Notes: generated from the sequence alone by a model not told the origin. A DNA stretch of 64,000 bases from Pedobacter sp. B4-66 (GCF_018492665.1 NZ_JAFVME010000010.1:124001-188000), one strand, 5' to 3'; shown: positions 8,526 to 18,188, numbered from the stretch's first letter. Translations and numbers: made by a program.

Positions 8526-10247
8526 ATGATTAAACTGAACTTAACACTAATACTTATTACACTCTCAGTAGTATGCTCCAAAGCCCAGCAAGTATTTAGT
8601 GGTAACAAATATCCACTTGTAGATTTTAGAGCGCCTCTTGACATTACACCACCTGCCCTGGCTGGTTCATTTGGAGAACTAAGGGCAAACCATTTTCACT
8701 CTGGCATGGACTACAGAACTAATCAGCGCGAAGGCTATCCTGTATATGCGATTGCTGATGGTTATATTTCACGCCTCCGCGTACAGAATAGTGGTTTTGG
8801 TCTTGCACTTTATATTAACCATCCAAATGGCTACACTTCAGTTTACGGACATTTACAACGCTTTAGCCCAAAAATTGCCCAACAAATAAAAACCATTCAA
8901 TATCAAAAGAAAAGTTATGAGATTGACTCGTTTCCAAGCCCTACATTGATCCCGGTACACAAAGGCGACATCATTGCTTATTCAGGCAACACAGGAAGCT
9001 CTGGCGGGCCCCATCTTCATTTTGAGATCAGAGACTCTAAAACCGAGGCGACCATCAATCCGCAGCTGTTTGGATTAGAGATTCCAGATAACATACCTCC
9101 TGTACTTTATTCGATGTACGTTTATCGCTTAAACAAAAAGCCTTTTAATGAGTTTACGCCTAAACAATATTTTCAAATCACAGGTAGCCCCGGAAACTAC
9201 CACCTTAATAACGTAAGCACCATCAATTTAAGTGGTGAGGTGGGATTCGGCATTGTTACTACCGACAAACACAATGGCGCATCGGGAACAAATGGCGTTT
9301 ACTCCATTCAACTTGAGGTAGATGGGAAACCTGTATACACTTCAGCTCTGGAGAAATTCCAGTTTGAAAACAGCAAAGCGATCAATTCTCATATAGATTA
9401 TCCGACTTACCTAAATACAAAGAGAAGTATACAAAAAAGCTTTGTAGATCTGGGTAATCCATTAACCATCTATAGCAATCTAGTTAACAATGGCAGGATA
9501 GAGTTTACAGATGGCAAACTACATCAGTTAAAATATATCGTATCAGATGCAACCGGAAATAAAAGCACCCTGTCGTTCAATGTTCAGGCAGATGATAAAG
9601 CCATAATTAATACACTTGAACCAACCACAAGCACCACATACTCCTATGCAACAGTCAATGAGTTTAACAATGCAGAAGTAAAAGTAATACTTCCAAAAGG
9701 CACTCTTTATAACGATCTCAATTTTACTTATAAAACGTTACCAAAGCCATTATCAAATGCTTTCTCTAATGTACATCAGATTCACAACCCATTAACGCCG
9801 TTGCATGTAGGATTTGAATTGTGGATAAAGGCAGACAGCTCGCTTAATAAGTATAAAGAAAAGGCACTTATTGTAAGTACTTCAAGGTCTTCCCAAGGTG
9901 GATATTTCGAAAATGGTTATGTAAAAGCTAAGCCACGTACCTTTGGCAGTTACTTTATAGCTATAGATACAGTTCCTCCAAACATTGTTCCAGTAAACAT
10001 ATCTGCAGGAAAAAGCATGGTCGGGATAAGCAAGATGTCATTTAAGATTAGAGATAACCTATCGGGCATTAAAAGTTTTAATGGATATATTGATGGAAAA
10101 TGGGTATTGATGGAGTTTGACACAAAAACAGCTTCCCTATGGCATACATTTGACAACAGTACCGGCCCAGGAAAACATACACTGGAGATAATTGTTTCAG
10201 ATATGAAAGATAACATCAAGAACTATTCAATTTCTTTTTATAAATAG
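8526..10247 (+). CDS. Secreted M23-family (LytM) metallopeptidase
   Basis: This 573-residue protein begins with a signal peptide (MIKLNLTLILITLSVVCSKA, residues 1-20). The LytM zinc site is visible as HFHSGMDY near residue 56 and HLHFEI near residue 163, and GYTSVYGHL lies between them. These domains cut peptide crossbridges in cell wall, or act as inactive activators; here the zinc residues look intact. The C-terminal 380 residues hold beta-rich repeats (for example DTVPPNIVPVN and DNLSGIKSF) that resemble Ig-like or Ca-binding modules. It acts in the periplasm. It lies between the FAH gene and bcp with gaps of 5 and 4 bases. Confidence 0.88.
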   Translation: MIKLNLTLILITLSVVCSKAQQVFSGNKYPLVDFRAPLDITPPALAGSFGELRANHFHSGMDYRTNQREGYPVYAIADGYISRLRVQNSGFGLALYINHPNGYTSVYGHLQRFSPKIAQQIKTIQYQKKSYEIDSFPSPTLIPVHKGDIIAYSGNTGSSGGPHLHFEIRDSKTEATINPQLFGLEIPDNIPPVLYSMYVYRLNKKPFNEFTPKQYFQITGSPGNYHLNNVSTINLSGEVGFGIVTTDKHNGASGTNGVYSIQLEVDGKPVYTSALEKFQFENSKAINSHIDYPTYLNTKRSIQKSFVDLGNPLTIYSNLVNNGRIEFTDGKLHQLKYIVSDATGNKSTLSFNVQADDKAIINTLEPTTSTTYSYATVNEFNNAEVKVILPKGTLYNDLNFTYKTLPKPLSNAFSNVHQIHNPLTPLHVGFELWIKADSSLNKYKEKALIVSTSRSSQGGYFENGYVKAKPRTFGSYFIAIDTVPPNIVPVNISAGKSMVGISKMSFKIRDNLSGIKSFNGYIDGKWVLMEFDTKTASLWHTFDNSTGPGKHTLEIIVSDMKDNIKNYSISFYK

Positions 10248-10251
10248 CATT

Positions 10252-10710
10252 ATGAGTGAATTAAAAGAAGGCCAAAAGGCCCCTGATTTTACCAGCAAGG
10301 ATCAAGATGGCAACAATGTCTCGCTATCGCAGTTTGCAGGAAAAAAAGTTGTTTTATACTTTTATCCCAAAGACGACACCCCTGGTTGTACAGCAGAAGC
10401 ATGTGATTTTAGAGATAACTATCAGGGCTTAACAGCAAAGGGAATTGTAGTTCTAGGAGTAAGTGTTGATGATGAAAAATCTCACAAAAAATTTGCCACC
10501 AAACACAGCCTACCATTTACTCTTATTGCTGATCCTGACAAGAAAATTGTTGAAGCTTATGGCGTATGGGGCGAGAAAAACATGTATGGTAAAAAATATA
10601 TGGGGACCAACAGAACGACATTCCTTATTGATGAAAGTGGTGTTATTTCTCATATCATCAAAAAAGTTGACACCAAGAATTCGACTGCACAGGTTTTAGA
10701 ATTACTTTAA
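10252..10710 (+). CDS. bcp: Thioredoxin-dependent thiol peroxidase (BCP/PrxQ)
   Basis: This 152-residue peroxiredoxin reduces hydroperoxides using thioredoxin. The peroxidatic and resolving cysteines are Cys46 and Cys51 in DDTPGCTAEACDFRD, the five-residue spacing diagnostic of the BCP/PrxQ class. The closing NRTTFLIDESG is also typical. It is the last gene of the FAH-M23-bcp run and is convergent with the histidine kinase gene, leaving a gap of only 29 bases. Confidence 0.95.
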   Translation: MSELKEGQKAPDFTSKDQDGNNVSLSQFAGKKVVLYFYPKDDTPGCTAEACDFRDNYQGLTAKGIVVLGVSVDDEKSHKKFATKHSLPFTLIADPDKKIVEAYGVWGEKNMYGKKYMGTNRTTFLIDESGVISHIIKKVDTKNSTAQVLELL

Positions 10711-10739
10711 AATATTACTTGAGCGCATACCCAGCAACA

Positions 10740-12851
10740 TTAAACCGTTGATTTGGGTATGTCCTCGGCGTAATTTTCCGCCTCATTGCCAGAACGTTTT
10801 CTCTTAACAAGAGACTGTATTTTCGCATTAAGGTCTTCAGGTTTGAAAGGTTTAGAAATATAATCATTCATACCAATCGCCATACACTTCTCTAATTCGC
10901 CCTGTATTGTATGTGCCGTCATTGCTACTATCGGAATATCGGCTTTATCCGAATTCATGCGACGAATAAATTTTGTTGCTTCATACCCATCCATTTCAGG
11001 CATCTGCAAGTCCATCAAAATAATATCGAAATCCTCATTTTTATATTTCTCAATGGCAATTTTTCCATTTTGGGATATTACTGTTTCGTACCCCCTCTTT
11101 TGCAGCACTTTAATAACCAGGAGTTGGTTAATAGGATTATCCTCAACAATCAACACCTTGATCCCTTTTCCAGATTCTTCAGAGGTATCATGAATAGATA
11201 TATTTTCGTAACCCTTCTGGGCCTCATTTAATTTAACAAAAGGCATCCTAAAATAAAACTCCGACCCCCTTCCCGGAGTACTTTCAAGAAATATTTTGCC
11301 ATTTTGCAATTCAACCAAACGTTTCACCATACTTAGGCCTAATCCTACACCGCCAAATTTGCGTGAAGCACTGTTAGTCGCCTGTTCAAACAATTCAAAT
11401 ATCTTTTGTTGTTTTTCTTGTGGAATCCCAATTCCAGTATCCTTAATTCTAAATTCAACAACTACAACATCCTCATTTTCTTCAATGGTATCAGCAGAAA
11501 TAACAACCTCGCCCTTTTCAGTAAATTTTATAGCATTAGAAACTAAGTTTACAAAAATCTGGGAAAGCCTAATAGAATCTCCTATAAAAACCTTCGGAAC
11601 TCTTTCTGCTATAGAATAGTTTAATTCAATCTTCTTAAGTTTAGCATTAGACTCCACATAAAGGCAAGCATCCTTAATCACATCTCTAACCTTAATAGGT
11701 TGCTTCATGAAATCTACCTCTCCATTCTTAAGTCCTGAAAAATCAAGAATATCATTAAGTATCCTCATTAAATGATCTGCAGATTTTATAATCATCTCAA
11801 TTGCCACAAGATGTTCTTTATCTGTCAATGAGTCCTTTATATAATTTGCAAAACCTTGAATACCGTTCATCGGAGTCCTTATTTCATGACTCATGTTCAC
11901 CAAAAATATATGCTTGGCCTTATCGGATGACTCCGCCCGCTCTCTTTCAGTTACCAGCTTAGCTTCTGTAAGTTTTGTCTCAGCCACATTGTGTTCAAGC
12001 GCATCTGTCATTTCATTAAATACAGTAGCTACGCGTCCTATTTCGTCATTAGCAAAAACCTTGACACGAGTTTCCAGTTTACCTTTCTTAACTAATTCAG
12101 CCCCCTCAACAATAACATCCAACCCTCTTTTAATGCTTCTGTTTATAGATATCGCAATTACAATGCTGGTTGTACCGATAGTTATAGAAAGAGCAAGCAC
12201 AAGTCTTAAAACTACTCCTTCCAGCCATCTCGCACCCTCGCCTAGTGTATATGAAAAATCATCCTCTAAAGCAGTAAGCTCAGTATTAAGCCTTTCAATT
12301 TCATCTAATAAAAATGAAATTTTCGCATTATCCTTTGTTGGGGCATTAATCAGAGTATGAAGCTGAAGCCCAATTCCCATGAGTTCATCCAAAACAGGTT
12401 CGGCCTTTTGCCATGCTACAAAGGCTTTATTAAGATGGTAAACCTTACTAAATCTCCTCGTTAGACCTATCATATTATCAATATCATCAGGATGATTTCT
12501 ACCTTGCAAAAATCCATCCCTTACCACATCTAAATCAGGATTTGGTTTTCCCATTTCAATTCTGGCCATTTTATCACCAAATGGAACCTTCAGAAATTCA
12601 TTAAAAGCCTGATAATTTTTTTCATTGTAGGTATAACCATATTCCCTTAAATTCAGAATGGCATCTTTTTGAGCCTTAGACCACAGCCCCTCTCCTCCAA
12701 CATAAGATCTTACTGCAGATAATGTAGTAATTGAAAACCATAAAGTACACAACTCTACCATGACCAAAAAAGTTATAATGCCAATGGTAAAATATAACTT
12801 CCTGGAAATTGATATATTATTGAGCTTCTTTCGTAAGGAAGAAATAAGCAT
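10740..12851 (-). CDS. Hybrid sensor histidine kinase with C-terminal receiver domain
   Basis: This 703-residue membrane protein has two membrane segments (about 19-41 and 212-234) flanking a periplasmic sensor of about 170 residues. A HAMP linker, a HisKA domain with the phosphorylation site His322 in VNMSHEIRTPMNG, a HATPase domain (VSNAIKFTEKG, DTGIGIP, GGVGLGLSMVK) and a receiver domain with Asp614 in ILMDLQMPEMDG follow. It should sense an unknown external signal and relay phosphate internally. No output regulator is adjacent, so the downstream partner is unknown. Confidence 0.93.
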   Translation of the reverse strand: MLISSLRKKLNNISISRKLYFTIGIITFLVMVELCTLWFSITTLSAVRSYVGGEGLWSKAQKDAILNLREYGYTYNEKNYQAFNEFLKVPFGDKMARIEMGKPNPDLDVVRDGFLQGRNHPDDIDNMIGLTRRFSKVYHLNKAFVAWQKAEPVLDELMGIGLQLHTLINAPTKDNAKISFLLDEIERLNTELTALEDDFSYTLGEGARWLEGVVLRLVLALSITIGTTSIVIAISINRSIKRGLDVIVEGAELVKKGKLETRVKVFANDEIGRVATVFNEMTDALEHNVAETKLTEAKLVTERERAESSDKAKHIFLVNMSHEIRTPMNGIQGFANYIKDSLTDKEHLVAIEMIIKSADHLMRILNDILDFSGLKNGEVDFMKQPIKVRDVIKDACLYVESNAKLKKIELNYSIAERVPKVFIGDSIRLSQIFVNLVSNAIKFTEKGEVVISADTIEENEDVVVVEFRIKDTGIGIPQEKQQKIFELFEQATNSASRKFGGVGLGLSMVKRLVELQNGKIFLESTPGRGSEFYFRMPFVKLNEAQKGYENISIHDTSEESGKGIKVLIVEDNPINQLLVIKVLQKRGYETVISQNGKIAIEKYKNEDFDIILMDLQMPEMDGYEATKFIRRMNSDKADIPIVAMTAHTIQGELEKCMAIGMNDYISKPFKPEDLNAKIQSLVKRKRSGNEAENYAEDIPKSTV

Positions 12852-12967
12852 AAATGAAGCTTTTGTTAAAATGCAAAACCCTATTACTTACATTTTTTCT
12901 AAAAATAATCGTTTTAGCTCAAACAAGGCACCTATTTACCTTGTTCATTTTGTTCAACTCTAGCCAG

Positions 12968-13007
12968 CAAAAATCAAGGGGTGACTCTATTCGAATCACC
13001 CCTTGAT
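12968..13007 (-). terminator. Intrinsic terminator of the sugar transporter gene
   Basis: The arms at 12973-12984 and 12996-13007 are perfect 12-base complements (ATCAAGGGGTGA and its partner) with an 11-base loop. On the minus strand the hairpin is followed by a short T run. It lies 20 bases beyond the transporter stop. Confidence 0.85.
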
Positions 13008-13027
13008 ACCAATATTTTATCTAAGAA

Positions 13028-14317
13028 TTAACCTCTTGATTTAACTTTATGCCCGGACACTGCAAAATAAACAATATATGAGTAAGCTGGGATCATTGCA
13101 TATAAAAATGCATGTTGGAAATCTATGTGTAATTCATCTTTCATATAGCCATACACCAAAGGCCAAATCGCCCCCCCTGCAATGCCCATGATCATAATGG
13201 CCGAGCCCGTTTTTGTAAACTTGCCCAGACCTTTAATGCCTAGTGGAAAAATAGCTGGCCACAATAATGAATTGGCCAAACCTAACAGTGCAACAAACCA
13301 AAAGGAAATTACTCCAGTGGTAAACACTGAAAGAAGAGTAAATAAAATACCTACGCTGGTACAAACCCTAAGCGCAGCTTGTTGGCTTATAAATCTTGGG
13401 ATAGTAATGATACCAATTAAATAGCCTACAAGCATAAATCCTAAAGTAAATGCAGTGGCATTATCTCTGAATACCTGAGGCACTGTACCCAGTTCCCTGG
13501 CATAAGTTCCAATAATATCTCCTGCCATTACTTCTACGGCTACACAAAAGAAAATCGCTAGTGATCCCAAAAACAAATGCGGAAAACTAAATATTGTCTT
13601 TTTTGAGGGATTCATTACTTTTTCTGAGACTTCTTCCTCCTCCATATTCACTTCAGGGAGGCTCACAAACTTAAGCCCTATCGCAAACAATGCAAGCATA
13701 ATTGCCAATGCTATATATGGTACATGAAGTTGATCTAATAACTCATTTAAAATGGTTTGTTTTTCTACTTCTGATGCCGCTTGTGCCAATCTTGCTTCGG
13801 CTGCATTTGCACCTTTCAAAAGTAGACTACCGAGCACAATCGGTGCGATCATCCCTGCTGCTTTATTACAGAAACCAGCTATTGCTATACGCTGCGCAGC
13901 ACTCTCAATTGGCCCGATGATACTTAGATAAGGATTCACCGCAGTTTGTAACAAAGCCATTCCAGAACCCTGTACGAAAATTGCCGTTAAAAATAAAATG
14001 TAACTGCTTTTTTCCGCGGCCGGAATAAACAATAAAGACCCTACTCCTAAAACCACCACACTAAGTACTAAACCATTGTGAAAGCCGATTTTTTTAAGCA
14101 TCCAGGAACTGGGAATTGCCAGGAAAAAATAAGCAATATAAGACGCAAAAGTTACAAGAAATGCTTGTAAGTCGCTATCCAGATCAAATGCTTTTTTTGC
14201 GAACGGAATTAGAGAGCCGTTAGCCCAGGTTATAAAGCCTAAGATGAAATAAAATGCACAGCATATCACCATTGTAAATACTGGTGTTCTTTTTTCTTGT
14301 TGAATTTGATTAGTCAT
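13028..14317 (-). CDS. Sugar:H+ symporter of the FucP/GluP group (MFS)
   Basis: This is a 429-residue transporter with 12 membrane segments. The opening FYFILGFITWANGSLIPF and the middle GSGMALLQTAVNPYLS are characteristic of the fucose/glucose-galactose permease group, where the Asn and Gln residues line the sugar site. A hydrophilic loop (about residues 165-190) separates part of the N-terminal half, and a second one (about 225-240) precedes the C-terminal half. A LacI-operator-like palindrome lies about 170 bases upstream at 14485-14500, consistent with sugar-responsive control. The transported sugar is not determined by sequence. Confidence 0.88.
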   Translation of the reverse strand: MTNQIQQEKRTPVFTMVICCAFYFILGFITWANGSLIPFAKKAFDLDSDLQAFLVTFASYIAYFFLAIPSSWMLKKIGFHNGLVLSVVVLGVGSLLFIPAAEKSSYILFLTAIFVQGSGMALLQTAVNPYLSIIGPIESAAQRIAIAGFCNKAAGMIAPIVLGSLLLKGANAAEARLAQAASEVEKQTILNELLDQLHVPYIALAIMLALFAIGLKFVSLPEVNMEEEEVSEKVMNPSKKTIFSFPHLFLGSLAIFFCVAVEVMAGDIIGTYARELGTVPQVFRDNATAFTLGFMLVGYLIGIITIPRFISQQAALRVCTSVGILFTLLSVFTTGVISFWFVALLGLANSLLWPAIFPLGIKGLGKFTKTGSAIMIMGIAGGAIWPLVYGYMKDELHIDFQHAFLYAMIPAYSYIVYFAVSGHKVKSRG

Positions 14318-14484
14318 AATTAAAAATCAGGTTTGTTTAGGTTATTTTAGTGCTTTTGTTTTTTTTCTTAAAAATAAATCAGTTTTACTTTCTAAAAATA
14401 GAAAAATATACCACAAGTTACTAACCTGAGGCATTTATTAAACCAAAGTATGCTATTTACAATTAATATTCGCGCACTATTTTT

Positions 14485-14500
14485 GCGCAAACGTTTGTGT
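14485..14500. promoter_or_regulatory. LacI/GalR-type operator-like palindrome
   Basis: The core CAAACGTTTG (14488-14497) is a perfect palindrome centred on CG. With its flanks it closely resembles the PurR/LacI-family consensus ACGCAAACGTTTGCGT. It is upstream of the sugar transporter gene. No LacI-type regulator is encoded in this window. Confidence 0.45.
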
Positions 14501-14559
14501 ATCCTATCAATTACCCTATTAAAAAAGAAAATGGTCTGGTATCAAGAATGAGATTCTTA

Positions 14560-15388
14560 CTATTGTCGGGATTGAACTAAAATTCGCCTTCCCTCAACCT
14601 TAAATTTAGCAGGTCCGGTTCTTTCAAGTTTGTTCAATAGTGAGGCGATGTCACTAAATCTCGAAATCGAACCAGTACATAATTTTTTACCTATATTACT
14701 ATCTGCATAAACTACATCTACATTATACCAATGTGCAATTTTACGCATAAGAGATTCAAGTGTTTCACCATCAAAGACAAAAAAACCTTCTTTCCAGATT
14801 ATACCTTCATCAGGAGTTTGCCCAAAAATCATACTCATCTTATTACCAACTAATGATTGTTGAGTTGCATTAAGAACCATTGTCTGAGTAAAGTTTTTTT
14901 CCTTGGCAGAGACATCAGACATTGTTGCAGTTAGATCTTTGTTGTTATCAGAAGCAATATCTTTTAAAATCAATGCACTTAATTTAATGTCATTTTTAAG
15001 TGCACTTTCATTCTTCAAATAAAAAAAAAAATCCAATTGAAAGTGTAAGCAAAACAATCACAGTTGCAGCGTATTTCAAAGACTCGTAATTCTGCTTCTC
15101 TTCAACTTCAGGCTTTGGGGGGACGTAAACGTCATCCTCTACCCTGACACGCTCACCATACTTCTCCATAAAGTTTGCAAATGCCGATGAGGCACTGGTA
15201 AAACCTCTCATTTCCATTAGTTCACCTTGCCTATATGCTGGATCTGTAAGCTGATCAAAAAGGATTTTGTTGGATTCGCTTTCTGATATCCAAATATCCA
15301 AATCCCTTTTATCAATCGCATTCAGCTCTCCCCTAATCTGTTTACCAATTAGAGTTACTATTTTTTTTTTGTGCTCTTGTGATTGCAT
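14560..15388 (-). pseudogene. FecR-like anti-sigma factor, frameshifted and lacking a clear FecR core
   Basis: Two overlapping reading frames make one broken gene. The first (15388 to 15008) gives a DUF4880-like N-terminus and a membrane segment, then stops just after an 11-base T run on the coding strand (15031-15021). With ten T instead of eleven, the segment SIGFFF would read on into YLKNESAL in the other frame and continue to 14560. The C-terminus (WKEGFFVFDGETLESLMRKIAHWYNVDVVY to FKVEGRRILVQ) is a DUF4974-like domain. The joined protein would have about 275 residues, shorter than the usual 320-390, and I see no clear GTxFNV-type FecR core. A sequencing error, slippage control or true decay are all possible. 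Confidence 0.75.
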
Positions 15389-15456
15389 TCTTTTCGATTG
15401 ATGCTATTATTACGATATGAATCTTAAATCGTACCAATCAAATAGAAAATATTTTT

Positions 15457-17298
15457 CTATCTATATCCCATTGCCTGTAAATCAAACAACTCGGCATACC
15501 TACCTTTTTTAAGAATCAGTTCTTCGTGACTGCCAATTTCTATTAATTGACCCTTTTCAAGTACAAGTATCCGATCAGCCATACGCACTGTAGAGAATCG
15601 GTGAGAGATCAGCACAGCAGATTTTCCTTTTGTTAGTTCAGCAAAACGTTGAAAAACTTCATACTCGGCCCTGGCATCCAATGCTGCAGTGGGTTCATCA
15701 AGAATCAGAAGCTGAGCATCCTTCATATAAGCTCTGGCCAAGGCTACTTTTTGCCATTCCCCACCAGAAAGCTCTATACCTTGCGAAAAACGTTTACCTA
15801 ACATTTGGTCATAATGAAGCGGCAATTTTTCTGCAAGTACATCTGCTAAACTTTGCTTTGCCGAAGCTTCTATTAATACTCTGTTATACTGCTCCTGTAT
15901 ATTTCCTACCGCAATATTCTGCGCAAATGTCATTTGGTAACGCAGATAATCCTGAAATATAATGCCAACATTCATCCGCAGCTCATCGAGGTCGTAGTCT
16001 TTTAAGTCAGTACCATCAAGTAATATTCTTCCTTCTGTTGGATCATAAAGTCTTGCCAGCAGCTTAACAAGTGTAGTTTTACCCGAACCATTCTCCCCTA
16101 CAAGGGCCAGTTTCTCACCTGGATGAAGTGTAAAACTTAAATAACGGTTTGCCCAACGTTCGGAATGAGCATATTGAAACCCAACATTTTCAAAGGTAAA
16201 ACCCTGCCTTATTGGATTAGGAAAGGATTTTGCATTGGCACGTTTTCTGATTTTAGGCTCAATCTCAAAAAACTCAAAGAAATCACTAAGGTAAATTGCA
16301 CCTTGAGAAACGGCAGTAAAACGTAACAAAACTCCTTCTATCAAACTCCTCATCTGTCTGAATGAGCCAGCCAGAAAGGTGAGTTCACCAATTGTAATGT
16401 TGCCGTTGATGGTTCTATAAATTATATAAACATAGGCAAGATAATATCCTGTACTACCTAAAAAAGCAAAAAAAGTTCCCCATACAGAACGCTGTAATGA
16501 CAACTGTTTGTTCTCATTATAAAATCTTTCTGACAATGCTCTAAAACGACTTATAATGAAACTCGAAAGGTTAAACACCTTAACCTCCTTTGCCGTTTCA
16601 TCACTAGCACCAAGGTAACGAACATAGTCAAGCTCTCTCCTTTCTGGTGTTCTCTTTCTGGAGAGTGCATAGCTTTGATCATTAAAATAAGATTCCCCCA
16701 AAAATGCAGGAAGAATAGTAACCAACAATACAACAATAAGCCATGGATTAAATGCTACCAGTCCCACTGCAAGAAACCCCATCGTAATCAAATCCTGAAT
16801 CTGACTCATTACCTGCGATAACAATACTGTTCGCCCAACAGTTTGTTGTCTTGCCCGTTCAAGCTTATCGTAAAAAACTGAATCCTCAAATTGATCCAAA
16901 TCCAAGGTAGCGGCATGTTTCATAATCCTTACGGAGGTATAATTTGAAAACAAGTCACCAAGTAAACCGTCCATCAAATTAATGGCGCGACTTAAAACAT
17001 CAGTTAAAATTGCTAATCCAAATTCCAAAACTACCAATCTCCATAAATAGTCATGAGCATGTGCTGCATCAGCATTACTCAACAAAACTACCTCATCAAT
17101 AATATGCTTACCTACCCACAAAATGGCGAGGGGCATAATTGACCTGGCAATCCGCAGTGCAAAGTTACAGATCGTCATCCACTTGCTCGTTTGCCATACC
17201 AGCTTAAAAAACTCTGGCAGGTTTTTAAACGCAGCAATGCGTTCCTTAAAGGTTAAAGATTTTACGTTTGTATCAGCAAATGCTTTATTAGGATTCAA
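15457..17298 (-). CDS. ABC exporter with fused membrane and ATPase domains
   Basis: This 613-residue half-transporter has a six-helix membrane domain in the first 330 residues. The ATPase domain follows with Walker A GENGSGKTT, the signature LSGGEWQKVALARA and Walker B LLILDEPTAALD. It would work as a homodimer in the inner membrane, exporting a lipid, peptide or drug that cannot be named from sequence. Unusually, it lies between an ECF sigma gene and its likely FecR-type anti-sigma gene, on the same strand, with gaps of 270 and 68 bases. This suggests insertion or rearrangement at that locus. Confidence 0.92.
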   Translation of the reverse strand: MNPNKAFADTNVKSLTFKERIAAFKNLPEFFKLVWQTSKWMTICNFALRIARSIMPLAILWVGKHIIDEVVLLSNADAAHAHDYLWRLVVLEFGLAILTDVLSRAINLMDGLLGDLFSNYTSVRIMKHAATLDLDQFEDSVFYDKLERARQQTVGRTVLLSQVMSQIQDLITMGFLAVGLVAFNPWLIVVLLVTILPAFLGESYFNDQSYALSRKRTPERRELDYVRYLGASDETAKEVKVFNLSSFIISRFRALSERFYNENKQLSLQRSVWGTFFAFLGSTGYYLAYVYIIYRTINGNITIGELTFLAGSFRQMRSLIEGVLLRFTAVSQGAIYLSDFFEFFEIEPKIRKRANAKSFPNPIRQGFTFENVGFQYAHSERWANRYLSFTLHPGEKLALVGENGSGKTTLVKLLARLYDPTEGRILLDGTDLKDYDLDELRMNVGIIFQDYLRYQMTFAQNIAVGNIQEQYNRVLIEASAKQSLADVLAEKLPLHYDQMLGKRFSQGIELSGGEWQKVALARAYMKDAQLLILDEPTAALDARAEYEVFQRFAELTKGKSAVLISHRFSTVRMADRILVLEKGQLIEIGSHEELILKKGRYAELFDLQAMGYR

Positions 17299-17568
17299 AA
17301 GGCTTTAATTTTGTCCTAAATTAGGAAAAAGACACTTAAAGGTTCTTCTTACACTAGAAAATTCTCATAAATAATAAACTTAATATCCATAACCCATATG
17401 ACTCTGATATCATCAATTTCCTACAGATCTGGATCAAAGACGACTCTATTTCTCAAAACGAAACACCAAAATCAATACGTTTCGATACAAACAAAAACAT
17501 TAATCAAAAAGTAAAGACCATAAATAAAGACACACTATTTTGTTTAGAGTTATTTAGCTAAAGGCTAT

Positions 17569-18159
17569 CTAACTCACTAAAAGCGCCATAAACAACACAA
17601 AAAACTCCAGAGGAATCCTACCGCGAAGAATAGAAACACCGCGGGTTTTCTGATTCTTAACCGTTTGAACAGAAAGGCCAAGTTTTTCGGCAATCTCCTC
17701 ATTCCGTAATCCATCAATATAGCTCATAGAAACGATTCTACTACATTGGTTGGGCAAATTCTCAATTTCTAAATAGATCTCTCTAAATACCTCAGAGCGA
17801 ATCATTTCATAAACAAAGTCAGGTTCCTGATCTCCAACCTTTACAACAAATTTCAGTTGCCTTTCCTTTGCATGCAAATTCTTACTCAAATGATCCATAC
17901 AAATACGCTTTGTTGCCATATAGAGATATGACCTTAAGTGTTCAGCACAACTGATGTGATGGTTACAGTTCCAAAGCTTCTCAAAAACCTCCTCAACAAT
18001 ATCCTCAGCTTCCTGTGAATCGTATACATACTTATTAGCGAAATAGCATAAGGAAGAAAAATACTGTTTAAACACTTGCCCAAAAGCTCGCTCGTTTCCT
18101 TCACCGAGTTTCACAAAAAGATCCGTCTCACTCCAATATTTTAATTGATTGGTATGCAT
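17569..18159 (-). CDS. ECF sigma-70 factor (FecI-like, Bacteroidetes expansion family)
   Basis: This 196-residue sigma factor has region 2 (FGQVFKQYFSSLCYFANKYV and EAEDIVEEVFEKLW, residues about 26-64) and region 4 (GLRNEEIAEKLGLSVQTVKNQKTRG, about 149-173). These should bind the -10 and -35 elements of target promoters. The hydrophobic C-terminal tail is common in this family. Such factors are usually followed by a FecR anti-sigma gene and a SusC/SusD pair. Here an ABC exporter intervenes, and no SusC/D genes are present in the window. A 16-base perfect palindrome lies 13 bases before the start codon. Confidence 0.93.
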   Translation of the reverse strand: MHTNQLKYWSETDLFVKLGEGNERAFGQVFKQYFSSLCYFANKYVYDSQEAEDIVEEVFEKLWNCNHHISCAEHLRSYLYMATKRICMDHLSKNLHAKERQLKFVVKVGDQEPDFVYEMIRSEVFREIYLEIENLPNQCSRIVSMSYIDGLRNEEIAEKLGLSVQTVKNQKTRGVSILRGRIPLEFFVLFMALLVS

Positions 18160-18172
18160 CTATTTCTTTGTT

Positions 18173-18188
18173 TGGTAAGCGCTTACCA
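18173..18188. promoter_or_regulatory. 16-base perfect palindrome, possible LacI-type operator
   Basis: TGGTAAGCGCTTACCA is self-complementary over all 16 bases and centred on CG, like an ideal LacI-family operator. Its position 13 bases before the sigma gene start codon would let a bound protein block transcription or initiation. Confidence 0.45.

Noticed and set aside
16551-16736. Short open frames in other frames inside long genes, such as within the ABC exporter and rpoB
   Set aside because: They overlap strongly supported genes and have no recognisable product or start context.
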